Positions 17,336-25,961 of a DNA stretch of 64,000 nucleotides are shown in pieces. Position numbers and translations under genes: made by a program. Under the pieces are notes generated by a model. The model was not told the DNA's origin. It saw nothing but the letters and a program-made list of their open reading frames with translations, and searched no databases. How positions within the stretch are numbered: the first letter of the stretch is position 1; every line of letters begins with the position of its first letter. Location of the stretch: NCBI GenBank assembly GCA_902362595.1, contig CABIXF010000006.1:75336-139335 (forward strand), given 5' to 3'. Source of the DNA: Bacteroidaceae bacterium (GTDB lineage: Bacteria; Bacteroidota; Bacteroidia; Bacteroidales; Bacteroidaceae).

Positions 17336-19018
17336 ATGAAACTAACAAATATAGTATTAGGAATGTTTCTGGGTGCAGGAGTTTTAGCTTCCTGCCAGTC
17401 GGAAATAGAGGAAGCCAAAGGTTATGGTTATCTCCAGTTGTCTTCTGTCGATGTCAATAAGACTGTAACTTCTCGTGCAGATGTTACGAGTTCAGAAGCA
17501 ATTGCTGTAGATGTGTTGGATGAATCAGAAACTGTGGTAAAACATGCGGACGATTGGAAAGATTTAAATGATGTGTTATTGCCGGTTGCCACATATACCA
17601 TTAAGGCTTATTCTGCAGATAAAGATAAAGAGGCACAGGGCTTTGAGGCACTTCCTTATTATGAGGGACAGACTGAAGTGGCAATTGAAGCCAATAAAGC
17701 AAAAGCGGTAGAGGTGACTTGTAAACTGGCTCAGTCTATGGTGTCTATCAATTGTTCTGAGAGTTTTAAAAATACCTTTAGTGATTATGCTTGCTCAATT
17801 GAGGGGGCAGATGCGTTGAGCATTTCTTTTGCTAAGGATGAGACCCGTGCAGCATACGTGAAATCAGGTCAGGCCTTGACGTTGAAGGTGGATTTTGGTA
17901 ATGGAAAGGTTTTCTCTCAACAAATTACTGAAAATGCAGAAGCTGCTTATTATTATAAGGTGAATTTGGATATTACGGAAGGTAATGCAACCTTTGACAT
18001 TACGGTAGACCAAACCATTCATCAGTATGAAGTGGTTGTAAAGGTGCCGACAAAGCAGGAATCTACTGATTTGAAGACTGAAGATATCAAGAACGACGTA
18101 TCTAAGGTTTGGGGACAGTTTGCTTATCTGTCAGGAACTTGCTCTTTGCAGGATGCCGCTTCACCAGTACAGTTCGCTTACAAAAAGAAATCTGAGTCTG
18201 AGTGGAAAACTGTAGAAGCTACTAAGGGAGAGGGCAATGCATATTCAGCTAAGGTATCTCCGTTGGATTTCAATACAGAATATGAATATTATATCTTGTG
18301 TGGAGATAAGATAGGTGAAACTTGTGGGTTTACAACAGAAGCCTTTGAAGAAATTCCGAACTTGAGTTTTGATAATTGGACGCAAAATGGGAAAAATTGG
18401 TATCCTAATTCAGAAGCTTCAAATAGTTACTGGGCTACAGGTAATGAAGGGGCAACTACATTGGGAAGTTCGAATAGTATTCCGGTAGAAGGTAGTGATG
18501 CTCGAACAGGTAAGGCTGGAAAACTGGAGACAGTAACTGTGCCTTTGGTTGGATATGCGGCTGGTAATTTGTTAATCGGTTCTTATTCTACTAATCTCAA
18601 TGATATGGCTTCTAGTGTACAGTTCGGTCGTTCTTACAATGGTGCACGTCCGGTAAAACTGACAGGATATTATAAGTATACTCCGGGTACTTCAATGAAT
18701 AAAAATGGAAAGATTCCTACCGATCGTACTTTGACTGTAGATGAATGTGATATTTATGTAAAGCTTTGGTCAGGAGATGAGGTTATAGCAGAATCACATT
18801 TTATTACGAATCAGACTGTTTCTGAATATACTCGTTTTGATCTTCCGATTGAGTATACAAATATGACTAAACGTCCTGATAAGATTACGATTGTAGCTAC
18901 TTCCAGCCGTTATGGTGGTGAATTTGAAGGGACCAATATGTTTAATACAAAAGTTGTCGGACAAGTGGCTGCAGGCAGTACCCTTTGGGTAGATGATTTT
19001 GAATTGTCATACTATTAA
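17336..19018 (+). CDS. DUF4493 + FN3-like + PCMD lipoprotein, gene 3 of 7
   Basis: A 560-residue lipoprotein (lipobox VLASC, then QSEIEEAK). Order of domains: DUF4493-like about 20-230 (YLQLSSVDVNK, TYTIKAYSADKD, AKAVEVTCKLAQSMVS), a fibronectin-III-like segment about 250-345 (VWGQFAYLSG, FNTEYEYYILCGDK), and a PCMD-type domain about 345-560 (LSFDNWTQNGKNWYP, YWATGNEG, AAGNLLIGSYSTN, FGRSYNGARPVKLTGYYKY, STLWVDDFELSYY). PCMD is a jelly-roll-like domain named for a putative role in carbohydrate metabolism; a binding role is inference. Its PCMD half is clearly paralogous to that of gene 5. Nine bases separate it from the barrel gene. Confidence 0.85.
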   Translation: MKLTNIVLGMFLGAGVLASCQSEIEEAKGYGYLQLSSVDVNKTVTSRADVTSSEAIAVDVLDESETVVKHADDWKDLNDVLLPVATYTIKAYSADKDKEAQGFEALPYYEGQTEVAIEANKAKAVEVTCKLAQSMVSINCSESFKNTFSDYACSIEGADALSISFAKDETRAAYVKSGQALTLKVDFGNGKVFSQQITENAEAAYYYKVNLDITEGNATFDITVDQTIHQYEVVVKVPTKQESTDLKTEDIKNDVSKVWGQFAYLSGTCSLQDAASPVQFAYKKKSESEWKTVEATKGEGNAYSAKVSPLDFNTEYEYYILCGDKIGETCGFTTEAFEEIPNLSFDNWTQNGKNWYPNSEASNSYWATGNEGATTLGSSNSIPVEGSDARTGKAGKLETVTVPLVGYAAGNLLIGSYSTNLNDMASSVQFGRSYNGARPVKLTGYYKYTPGTSMNKNGKIPTDRTLTVDECDIYVKLWSGDEVIAESHFITNQTVSEYTRFDLPIEYTNMTKRPDKITIVATSSRYGGEFEGTNMFNTKVVGQVAAGSTLWVDDFELSYY

Positions 19019-19026
19019 TATTTTAC

Positions 19027-19755
19027 ATGAAGAAATATTTAATTCTATTACTAACCTTTTTGTGCGTGGCTTCTGTCCACGCACGAAAAGGTTATGATCG
19101 TAATATAAAACCCTCTTTGTTTGTGCCGAAAGGTTCATGGATGGGAGGTGTTACGTTTTCTTATACTGAGTTAACAGGAGATAATTATAAGTTCCTGATA
19201 TTGGATGATATCAATGGTGAAGGATATACGTTTAAGGTGAGTCCTTATGCCGGATATTTTTTCAAGGATAACATGGCGGCTGGTTTACGTTTGAATTACA
19301 ACCGTACGTATGCAGATATCGGGAACATTAATCTGGACTTAGGTGATGATCTGACATTTGATATCAGTGATTATAAATACCTGGAGCATGAATATACTGC
19401 TTCCGGTTTTTTGCGTACTTATATGGGACTGGGAAACAGTAAGGTTTTCGGTTTCTTCAATGAATTGCGTCTGACGTATGGATATGGACAAGGAAAGACT
19501 TTGTCTGGTTCAGACCAGAAAGCTACGGGTACTTACCAGACTTCTCATCGTCTGCAGATAGGTGCAGCTCCTGGATTGACAGCATTTGTGACAAACAACA
19601 TGGCCGTGGAAGTTTCCATCAATGTGGTCGGGTTGGATTTCAAATGGATAGAACAGACCACCAATCAAGTAGAACATGGGTCATACCGACAGAGTTCTGC
19701 AGATTTTAAAATTAATATATTCTCAATTAACATCGGTATTTGTACATATTTTTAA
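19027..19755 (+). CDS. Small outer-membrane beta-barrel protein inside the lipoprotein operon, gene 4 of 7
   Basis: A 242-residue protein with a cleavable signal peptide (residues 1-19, ending SVHA) and no lipobox. The mature part is a run of alternating amphipathic strands: SWMGGVTFSYTEL, FKVSPYAGYFFKDNMAAGLR, YTASGFLRTYMGLG, RLTYGYGQG, HRLQIGAAPGLTAFVTNNMA, ending in phenylalanine (GICTYF), the usual C-terminal signal for BAM insertion. About eight to ten strands can be drawn, so it is more likely an anchor, small channel or assembly partner than a nutrient transporter. It is the only integral outer-membrane protein in the operon. Confidence 0.85.
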   Translation: MKKYLILLLTFLCVASVHARKGYDRNIKPSLFVPKGSWMGGVTFSYTELTGDNYKFLILDDINGEGYTFKVSPYAGYFFKDNMAAGLRLNYNRTYADIGNINLDLGDDLTFDISDYKYLEHEYTASGFLRTYMGLGNSKVFGFFNELRLTYGYGQGKTLSGSDQKATGTYQTSHRLQIGAAPGLTAFVTNNMAVEVSINVVGLDFKWIEQTTNQVEHGSYRQSSADFKINIFSINIGICTYF

Positions 19756-19766
19756 ATAGACAGATT

Positions 19767-21386
19767 ATGCTTATAAAAGCTTTGAAATATAGCTTAGTAT
19801 CACTCTTGTTACTGAACATGTCTTCATGTATAGAAAATGACATTCCTTATCCTTATATTGAGGGAGTGATTCAAGAAATTCAGGTGGAAGGAATGCAGGG
19901 GGAAGCCGTGTTCAATAATCAGGCTCGTACTATTGAACTTACTATAGGTGAGGATGCTTTTATAGATAGTTTGCCAATTACAAAATTGGTGGCTAATACG
20001 GAAGCTTTAATTTATCCGGATTCAACCGCATGTATCAAGTATTCGGGTTTCCCTGAGTTTAGTTTTTCTTCGTTAAGTGAACTTCCTGCCAATGCCAATA
20101 CAGCCATTAACTTTACAAAACCTGTAAATTTCTTGCTGAAGACTTATCAGGAATATTGGTGGAAAATCACGGTGAAACAGGAAATAGAACGCACTATCGA
20201 AGTGGAAAATCAATCAGGTACGGCACCTTCTTTGGATTTATATAATCACATTGCTATTATTTATGTGACGGAAGATGCAGATTACAAAAATATCAAAATC
20301 AAAACCTTGAATTTGGAAGGTTCAAAAACTGTACTGGTACCTTCTGCGGAGACGGTGACAGATTTTACCCGACCGCGGGTGTTCAAGGCATATCGTAATG
20401 GTAGGTATATATGTGATTGGACCGTTGATGTGCAGAAATCCTCAGTAGCAGCTTCTGTAGAAAAGGTAAATGCATGGGCTACGAAGGCTTATGTGAGTGG
20501 CAGTTTTCGGGCAGGAAGTAAGTTGTCATTGGAATATCGTGTGAAAGGTGCGGATGTTTGGACCACAGTGGACGAATCTGCCGTTACTGAGACTGGAACC
20601 ACATCCTATTCTGCAGAGTTGAAAGGTTTGACTTCGGGTACAGATTATGAAGTTCGTGCACTTGCTGCTGGGACAGAAGGTGAAGCATATTCGTTTCAGA
20701 CGGAAACAATTGTGACTCTTCCTAATATGAATTTTGATACATGGACTCAGAGTGAAAAAACATGGTATCCGAATCCGGTAGCCAATAATTATGATGACCC
20801 ACAAGCTTATTGGGCAACAGGAAATGAAGGTGTGACTATTTATAAAGATCCGAGCACAGTACCAGTTACAGGAAGTGATGCATATAAAGGAAAAGCTGCA
20901 AAGATGTATACCTATGGAGATATATTATTGGTAGGAGCAGCAGCTGGAAACCTATTTATTGGGACATATAAGACGAATATAGGAAAGCCAGTTTCGAGTC
21001 CGTCATTTGGTCGTTCTTATTCGGGGGCTCGGCCCACTAAATTAAGTGGATATTATAAATATAAATCAATGCCCATTACATATAATGGTACTGTTCCTGG
21101 CAATTTGAAAACTGACCAGTGCCATATTTATTTAAGATTATGGAATTCGGCCGATCGAGAGATTGCTTATGGTGAATTTGTGAGCTCCGAAACTGTTACC
21201 GAATATACAAAATTTGAGTTTGATATAAAGTATAGTGATACAGAATCGAAACCTGCCAAAATTGCGATTGTAGCTACTTCCAGTAAATATGGAGGAGATT
21301 TTGATGCCGATGGCAAAAAGGTTATTGGTCAGGTAGGTGATGGAAGTACTTTGTGGGTAGATGAATTTGAATTAAGTTATGATTAA
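19767..21386 (+). CDS. Ig/FN3-like + PCMD lipoprotein, gene 5 of 7
   Basis: A 539-residue lipoprotein (lipobox LLLNMSSC, then IENDIP). The start at 19767 is preferred to the in-frame ATG at 19740, which overlaps the end of the barrel gene and is not part of a signal peptide. Residues about 25-235 are two beta-sandwich modules unlike DUF4493 (IQEIQVEGMQGEAVF, EYWWKITVKQEIERTIEV, YICDWTVDVQKS), about 240-325 an FN3-like module (AYVSGSFRAGSKLSLEYRV, LTSGTDYEVRALAAG), and about 330-539 a PCMD domain (MNFDTWTQSEKTWYP, YWATGNEG, FGRSYSGARPTKLSGYYKY, STLWVDEFELSYD). The stop overlaps the first possible start of the next gene by 8 nt. Confidence 0.84.
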   Translation: MLIKALKYSLVSLLLLNMSSCIENDIPYPYIEGVIQEIQVEGMQGEAVFNNQARTIELTIGEDAFIDSLPITKLVANTEALIYPDSTACIKYSGFPEFSFSSLSELPANANTAINFTKPVNFLLKTYQEYWWKITVKQEIERTIEVENQSGTAPSLDLYNHIAIIYVTEDADYKNIKIKTLNLEGSKTVLVPSAETVTDFTRPRVFKAYRNGRYICDWTVDVQKSSVAASVEKVNAWATKAYVSGSFRAGSKLSLEYRVKGADVWTTVDESAVTETGTTSYSAELKGLTSGTDYEVRALAAGTEGEAYSFQTETIVTLPNMNFDTWTQSEKTWYPNPVANNYDDPQAYWATGNEGVTIYKDPSTVPVTGSDAYKGKAAKMYTYGDILLVGAAAGNLFIGTYKTNIGKPVSSPSFGRSYSGARPTKLSGYYKYKSMPITYNGTVPGNLKTDQCHIYLRLWNSADREIAYGEFVSSETVTEYTKFEFDIKYSDTESKPAKIAIVATSSKYGGDFDADGKKVIGQVGDGSTLWVDEFELSYD

Positions 21387-23595
21387 ATTGATAAATAAAA
21401 AGATGAGATACATCAGCAGCTTGTGCTTATTGATATGTTGTATATGGTTGAGTGGATGTCAGGCTGATGAGAATCTGCGTTCTGCGAATGAAACGGGATT
21501 ATTAATAACATTGACCGACGAGTCGGACCATGCTTATGCGCGTACGATGCCATCAGCATTGGAAAAGCCTGTGGCAGATATGTTCCACTTGCGTGTGGCA
21601 TATTCTGGAACAGACAATGTGGCTTATGATGATAAATGTACAGAGTCCATTTTGCTGAAGGAAGGTACGTATGATTTGACAGCTACTTATGGAGAGAATC
21701 CGGTGATAGCTTTGGATGCTCCTTATTATATCGGAAAACTGGAGAGTCAGGAAGTTGTGACGGGACAGATGACTTCTGCCAATATTTCATGTACGGTAGG
21801 GAATGCATTGCTTTCAGTAATTTATAACGAGAGTGCCTTGAAAAAAGTATATGATACTTATTTTGTAACTGTATCAGTCGGCCAGGAGTCTGTAGATTTG
21901 GATGCGACTTCCGGGAAAAGTGCCTATTTTCAGGCAGGTTCTTCTGTAAGTTTGGTGTTTCATGGTCAGTTGGCTGGTACGGGCCAAGAAGTGTCTTATG
22001 ATATTCCGGCACAAGAAAAATTTGCCAATATTCCTGCCAAAACGCATGTGAAGGTTACTCTTGGTGTGGATGAATCTTCGGTGTCATCAGGAGTGGGTAT
22101 TTCGGTAGAGAAATTGGAAACAGAAACGGTCTCCGTAGTAGAAACTTTGCCCTCTGAATTTATGCCGAAGCCCAAGTTGGAAGCTGAAGGTTTTGTGAAT
22201 AATGAGCTTTCATTTGCAGAAACAGAGAAAAAAACAGCGGTTATTCGTTTGAAGCTGGCTTCTCCTTTGCAGGACTTGAAGTTGAAATTCCATTCGACGG
22301 ACGAGAAATTTGCAGGACTGGAGGCAGAGAAAGAGTATGTGTTGTCGAATGCGGAAGATAAGGCTGCGATAGAAACTGCATTGGGTATTGTATTGCCGGA
22401 TATTGGAACTACAGAAGGAAGTCTTGACTTTACATCTTTGATTCCTCAGCTAATGACAGACAATGGTAATACGGTTTCTTCGACGATTGAAGTCGATGTG
22501 GAAGCGAATAATCGTTGGGCTAGTGAAGATGAGACTGTAAATCGAGTGTATACATTGAAATGTAATAAGCCGGAATTTGATGTCGTTGTCAATCCTGATA
22601 ATTTTTGGTGTAAAGAGTTTTCTATTGATGGTTGTAATATAAAAACAGGAGATGCTGAAACGATTTCCCAGAAACTTCAGTATCAGTATCGTCAAAAGGG
22701 AAGCGATGAATGGCTGAATTGTGGCCAGTTGGTTCAATTGGAAAATTATCCAACTAATAAGCAGTTTGAAGTGAGAGCTGTTTATCGTGAAGGTATTGTT
22801 ACTGATCCTGTGGATGTAGAATTAGAAACGCCGCAACAATTACCTAATTCTGGAATGGAGAAATGGCATACTATTAAAGGAGAAACATTTAGAGTATCAG
22901 ATAGTTGGTTCCAAAAGAAGACCTATTATAAATTTTATCCTAGTGCAGAAAGAGAGAGTGATGTTTGGTGGGATACGAATAATATGCGTTCTCAGGATGG
23001 AAATATTATTCTAGGTATGGGACATCCGGTATGTTTTGCTCCATGTGTAAGTTATTCTGAGGATATTAAGCATGGAGGGAGTCGTTCTGCCTTAATTTAT
23101 ACTTCAGGACATGGTGGAGGATATGCTTCTACAGGAGAGATGCTTTATGTAAAAGGAGCTTTTGCTGGGAGTCTCTTTATTGGAAAATATTCATGGGATA
23201 ATGGTAAGGAGAATTTTGTAAATGGACATACCTTTTCATCTCGTCCCACTTCATTAAAGTTTTGGTATAAATATGTACCTAAAAATCAAGATGCTTTTAA
23301 GGTCTGTATTGAATTGAAACATCAAGATGAAGTAATTGCTACAGGAACTTTTATTCCTTCGGTTATTTCTTCTGAAACAGGGTGGCAAGAAGCTACAGTG
23401 AATGTGGTTTATGTAGATCATCCTAAAATAGCTACATCAGTTTGTGTGCAATTTTGGTCTACTAGTAAAACATCATTTAGTAATAGTGATTTTGATCAAA
23501 ATAAGTCCATTTCATTTCCTATAATGGGTGATTGGAATGTTCATATTGGTAGTATGTTTTATGTTGATGATATCTCTTTGATTTACGACAAATAA
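21379..23595 (+). CDS. DUF4493 + beta-domain + PCMD lipoprotein, gene 6 of 7
   Basis: The largest member, 738 residues, lipobox IWLSGC followed by QADENL. DUF4493-like N-terminus (about 28-260: LLITLTDESDHAYART, YDLTATYGENPVIALDAPYYIGKLE), a domain shared with gene 2 (about 265-410), a short FN3-like stretch (about 420-480: KLQYQYRQKGSDEWLNCGQL) and a more divergent PCMD domain (about 490-738: SGMEKWHTIKGETFRVSDSW, AGSLFIGKYSWDNGK, SRPTSLKFWYKYVPK, FYVDDISLIYD). An ATG at 21403 (MRYISS) would also give a complete signal peptide; 21379 is kept because of the tight coupling to the preceding stop. The 3' third is strikingly AT-rich. Confidence 0.84.
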   Translation: MIKLINKKMRYISSLCLLICCIWLSGCQADENLRSANETGLLITLTDESDHAYARTMPSALEKPVADMFHLRVAYSGTDNVAYDDKCTESILLKEGTYDLTATYGENPVIALDAPYYIGKLESQEVVTGQMTSANISCTVGNALLSVIYNESALKKVYDTYFVTVSVGQESVDLDATSGKSAYFQAGSSVSLVFHGQLAGTGQEVSYDIPAQEKFANIPAKTHVKVTLGVDESSVSSGVGISVEKLETETVSVVETLPSEFMPKPKLEAEGFVNNELSFAETEKKTAVIRLKLASPLQDLKLKFHSTDEKFAGLEAEKEYVLSNAEDKAAIETALGIVLPDIGTTEGSLDFTSLIPQLMTDNGNTVSSTIEVDVEANNRWASEDETVNRVYTLKCNKPEFDVVVNPDNFWCKEFSIDGCNIKTGDAETISQKLQYQYRQKGSDEWLNCGQLVQLENYPTNKQFEVRAVYREGIVTDPVDVELETPQQLPNSGMEKWHTIKGETFRVSDSWFQKKTYYKFYPSAERESDVWWDTNNMRSQDGNIILGMGHPVCFAPCVSYSEDIKHGGSRSALIYTSGHGGGYASTGEMLYVKGAFAGSLFIGKYSWDNGKENFVNGHTFSSRPTSLKFWYKYVPKNQDAFKVCIELKHQDEVIATGTFIPSVISSETGWQEATVNVVYVDHPKIATSVCVQFWSTSKTSFSNSDFDQNKSISFPIMGDWNVHIGSMFYVDDISLIYDK

Positions 23596-23601
23596 GGAAG
23601 A

Positions 23602-24300
23602 ATGATGAGAAAGAAAATACTATATATTTTATCCGGAATCCTCTTGTTGGCAGGTTGTCGGCAGGAGAATCTGACTGTTCCTTCTGGAGAAGGATACTTG
23701 TCGGTAGGGAATATTGAATTGCAGGCGCAGACTATCACTGAGATTGCATCTCGTGCAGTAGACGCAACTTTACTTGTGGAATTGTGGAAAGGAGGAGTAA
23801 AGGTACGTGAACTCTCGGTCGATGAAATGCAGAATAAGATTGAGTTGGATGCTGCTGATGATTATACATTGAAAGTATATAGTTCGAATTATGGTGAAGA
23901 GACGAGCTGGGGAAATGCAGACAAAGGAGAACCGGTCTATTATAAGGAAGTGCCTTTTAGAGTGAAGGAGGGAGAAACTACTTCCTTGAAAATACAGGTT
24001 CCCATGATTGATTTTGCAGTTTGTCTGGATTTGTCGAATGTAACAGGTGAGTGGCTGAGTGAGTATAACTTTACGGTGACCTCTGGTGGAAGATCTGTAT
24101 CACTGAAGGATGGGGAAACAGCTTATTTTCCGTATGCTGAAGGAGTATTTTTCACTTATCAGTTGGATGTAACGAATACGGATTCAGAATCCAATACGCA
24201 ATCAGGCAGTTGGGGAAACAAGGACGGTCAGACGGTGAATATAAATACATTGTATACGATATCTTATAATTGGTCCACTCGGTCATTGGTAGTAAATTAA
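23602..24300 (+). CDS. DUF4493-type lipoprotein, gene 7 of 7
   Basis: A 232-residue lipoprotein (lipobox LLLAGC, then RQENL). It carries one complete DUF4493-like region: GEGYLSVGNIELQ, SRAVDATLLVELWKGG, DDYTLKVYSSNYGEE, a GEPVYYKEVPFRVKEGETT strand, IDFAVCLDLSNVTGEW, ending YTISYNWSTRSLVVN. It begins 6 bp after gene 6, and a strong terminator at 24327 ends the operon. The codon after the first ATG is a second ATG, so the start could be 23605. Function unknown. Confidence 0.83.
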   Translation: MMRKKILYILSGILLLAGCRQENLTVPSGEGYLSVGNIELQAQTITEIASRAVDATLLVELWKGGVKVRELSVDEMQNKIELDAADDYTLKVYSSNYGEETSWGNADKGEPVYYKEVPFRVKEGETTSLKIQVPMIDFAVCLDLSNVTGEWLSEYNFTVTSGGRSVSLKDGETAYFPYAEGVFFTYQLDVTNTDSESNTQSGSWGNKDGQTVNINTLYTISYNWSTRSLVVN

Positions 24301-24326
24301 AAATTGACCGAGACATTGTTTTAAAG

Positions 24327-24366
24327 ATCTCCTTATTCTTCTGAAGGGAATAGGGAGATTTTTTTT
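24327..24366 (+). terminator. Terminator of the lipoprotein operon
   Basis: ATCTCCTTATTC pairs with GAATAGGGAGAT (12 bp, one G-U) around a short loop, followed by eight T residues; 27 nt after the last stop codon. Confidence 0.85.
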
Positions 24367-24392
24367 ATCAGGTTTAAGACAAGAATCTATAG

Positions 24393-24435
24393 AAATAAAA
24401 ACGGGTGAAACTTGAATTTCTTCAAACTTCACCCG
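24393..24435 (-). terminator. Terminator of glutamate dehydrogenase copy 2
   Basis: On the minus strand CGGGTGAAGTTTGAA pairs with TTCAAGTTTCACCCG apart from two central mismatches, then TTTTTAT. It begins 25 nt after the stop codon of the gene at 24461. Confidence 0.75.
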
Positions 24436-24460
24436 AATTGTTATGCGGTAAGAATAAATA

Positions 24461-25795
24461 TTATACAATACCTTGAGCCATCATGGCGTTGGCCACTTTC
24501 ATGAATCCAGCTACGTTGGCACCTTTTACATAGTTGATATAACCGTCGGGTTCCGTACCGTATTTCACGCATGCTTCATGGATATTCTTCATGATGCTCT
24601 TCAACTTTTCGTCTACTTCTTCTTGTGTCCAGCTCAGCTTGATGGAGTTCTGTGTCATTTCCAGACCGGATACAGATACACCGCCTGCATTGGCTGCTTT
24701 ACCCGGAGCGTAAAGAATTTTAGCTTCTTGGAATACGCGGATGGCTTCTGGAGTAGAAGGCATGTTGGCTCCTTCGGATACAGCAAACACTCCGTTGGCA
24801 ATCAAGGCTTTCGCATCGTCACCGTTAATTTCATTCTGAGTGGCAGAAGGAAGGGCGATGTCGGCTTTTTCATTCCATGGACGTGCACCTGCTACGTACT
24901 TGCAGCCGTATTTCTCTGCATATTCACGGATACGTCCGCGGTAGAGGTTCTTCAGTTCCATGATGTAGTCCAGTTTCTCGCGGTCGATGCCGTCCGGGTC
25001 GTAGATGTAACCGTCGGAGTCGGACATGGTGACAACTTTGGCTCCCAACTGAATCAGTTTTTCTACGGTGTATTGTGCTACGTTACCAGAACCAGACACC
25101 AAACAAGTCTTACCCTTGATATCGATGTTACGGGTTTTCAGCATTTCGAGCAGGAAGTAGATGTTACCATAACCGGTAGCTTCTGGACGGATGAGTGAAC
25201 CACCGAATTCACGGCCTTTACCCGTCAGTACGCCGCTGAACTCGCGGGTCAGTTTCTTGTACATACCGAACATATAGCCAACTTCGCGACCGCCTACGCC
25301 GATATCACCGGCAGGAACGTCGGTTTCAGGACCGATGTGACGCCATAATTCCAGCATGAAAGCCTGGCAGAAACGCATTACTTCAGCATTGGACTTACCA
25401 CGTGGAGAGAAATCGGAACCACCTTTACCACCACCCATCGGAAGGGTAGTCAGTGAGTTCTTGAAGGTCTGTTCGAAAGCCAGGAACTTCAGGATTCCCA
25501 GGTTTACGGAACTATGAAAACGGATACCACCTTTGTACGGGCCAATGGCGTTGTTGTGTTGTACGCGGTAACCCATGTTGGTGCGGATGTTGCCCTTGTC
25601 GTCCATCCAAGTGACACGAAACTGATATACGCGGTCAGGAATACACAGGCGTTCAATCAAATTGACTTTATCGAATTCAGGATGTTTGTTGTATTCCTCT
25701 TCGATGGTTCCTAACACTTCTTCTACTGCCTGATGATACTCAGGTTCATTGGGGAATCTTCTTTTCAGATCTTCCAGAACTTTCGCTGCATTCAT
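24461..25795 (-). CDS. gdhA: NADP-type hexameric glutamate dehydrogenase, copy 2
   Basis: A 444-residue cytoplasmic enzyme making glutamate from 2-oxoglutarate and ammonia. It has the family lysine motif MGGGKGGSDFSPRGKS, PAGDIGVGGREVGYMFG, and the coenzyme fold VSGSGNVAQYTVEKL with a TMSDSDG segment that resembles NADP-dependent enzymes. The C-terminus GANVAGFMKVANAMMAQG closely parallels copy 1 at 1246-2583, but the coenzyme-binding half differs, so the pair are old paralogues rather than a fresh duplication. It lies downstream of the small membrane protein gene and maeB on the same strand, which groups glutamate, malate and pyruvate metabolism. It has its own promoter candidate and terminator. 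Confidence 0.97.
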   Translation of the reverse strand: MNAAKVLEDLKRRFPNEPEYHQAVEEVLGTIEEEYNKHPEFDKVNLIERLCIPDRVYQFRVTWMDDKGNIRTNMGYRVQHNNAIGPYKGGIRFHSSVNLGILKFLAFEQTFKNSLTTLPMGGGKGGSDFSPRGKSNAEVMRFCQAFMLELWRHIGPETDVPAGDIGVGGREVGYMFGMYKKLTREFSGVLTGKGREFGGSLIRPEATGYGNIYFLLEMLKTRNIDIKGKTCLVSGSGNVAQYTVEKLIQLGAKVVTMSDSDGYIYDPDGIDREKLDYIMELKNLYRGRIREYAEKYGCKYVAGARPWNEKADIALPSATQNEINGDDAKALIANGVFAVSEGANMPSTPEAIRVFQEAKILYAPGKAANAGGVSVSGLEMTQNSIKLSWTQEEVDEKLKSIMKNIHEACVKYGTEPDGYINYVKGANVAGFMKVANAMMAQGIV

Positions 25796-25868
25796 AATTT
25801 AAAAGATTATCTGTCTTATTTATTGGTTTGATTAATCAGGTTAATCGTCATTCGATTGTTTGATGTGC

Positions 25869-25900
25869 CAAAAATATAGATAAAATTTCTTTCATGCAAC
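25869..25900 (-). promoter_or_regulatory. Promoter candidate of glutamate dehydrogenase copy 2
   Basis: TATTTTTG at 25876-25869 with a GTTG at 25900-25897, 20 nt upstream, on the minus strand; about 74 nt before the ATG. The rest of 25796-25961 shows nothing recognisable. Confidence 0.45.
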
Positions 25901-25961
25901 AATAAATCAAGAAAAGTGAGTAAGAGGTGTCAAAAATATTCTTTTAGTAACTTATTTGTGT

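Noticed and set aside
5832..24300. A complete Sus-like polysaccharide utilisation locus
   Set aside because: There is one glycosidase and one barrel receptor but no SusC/SusD pair, no further glycosidases and no SusD-like fold among the lipoproteins.
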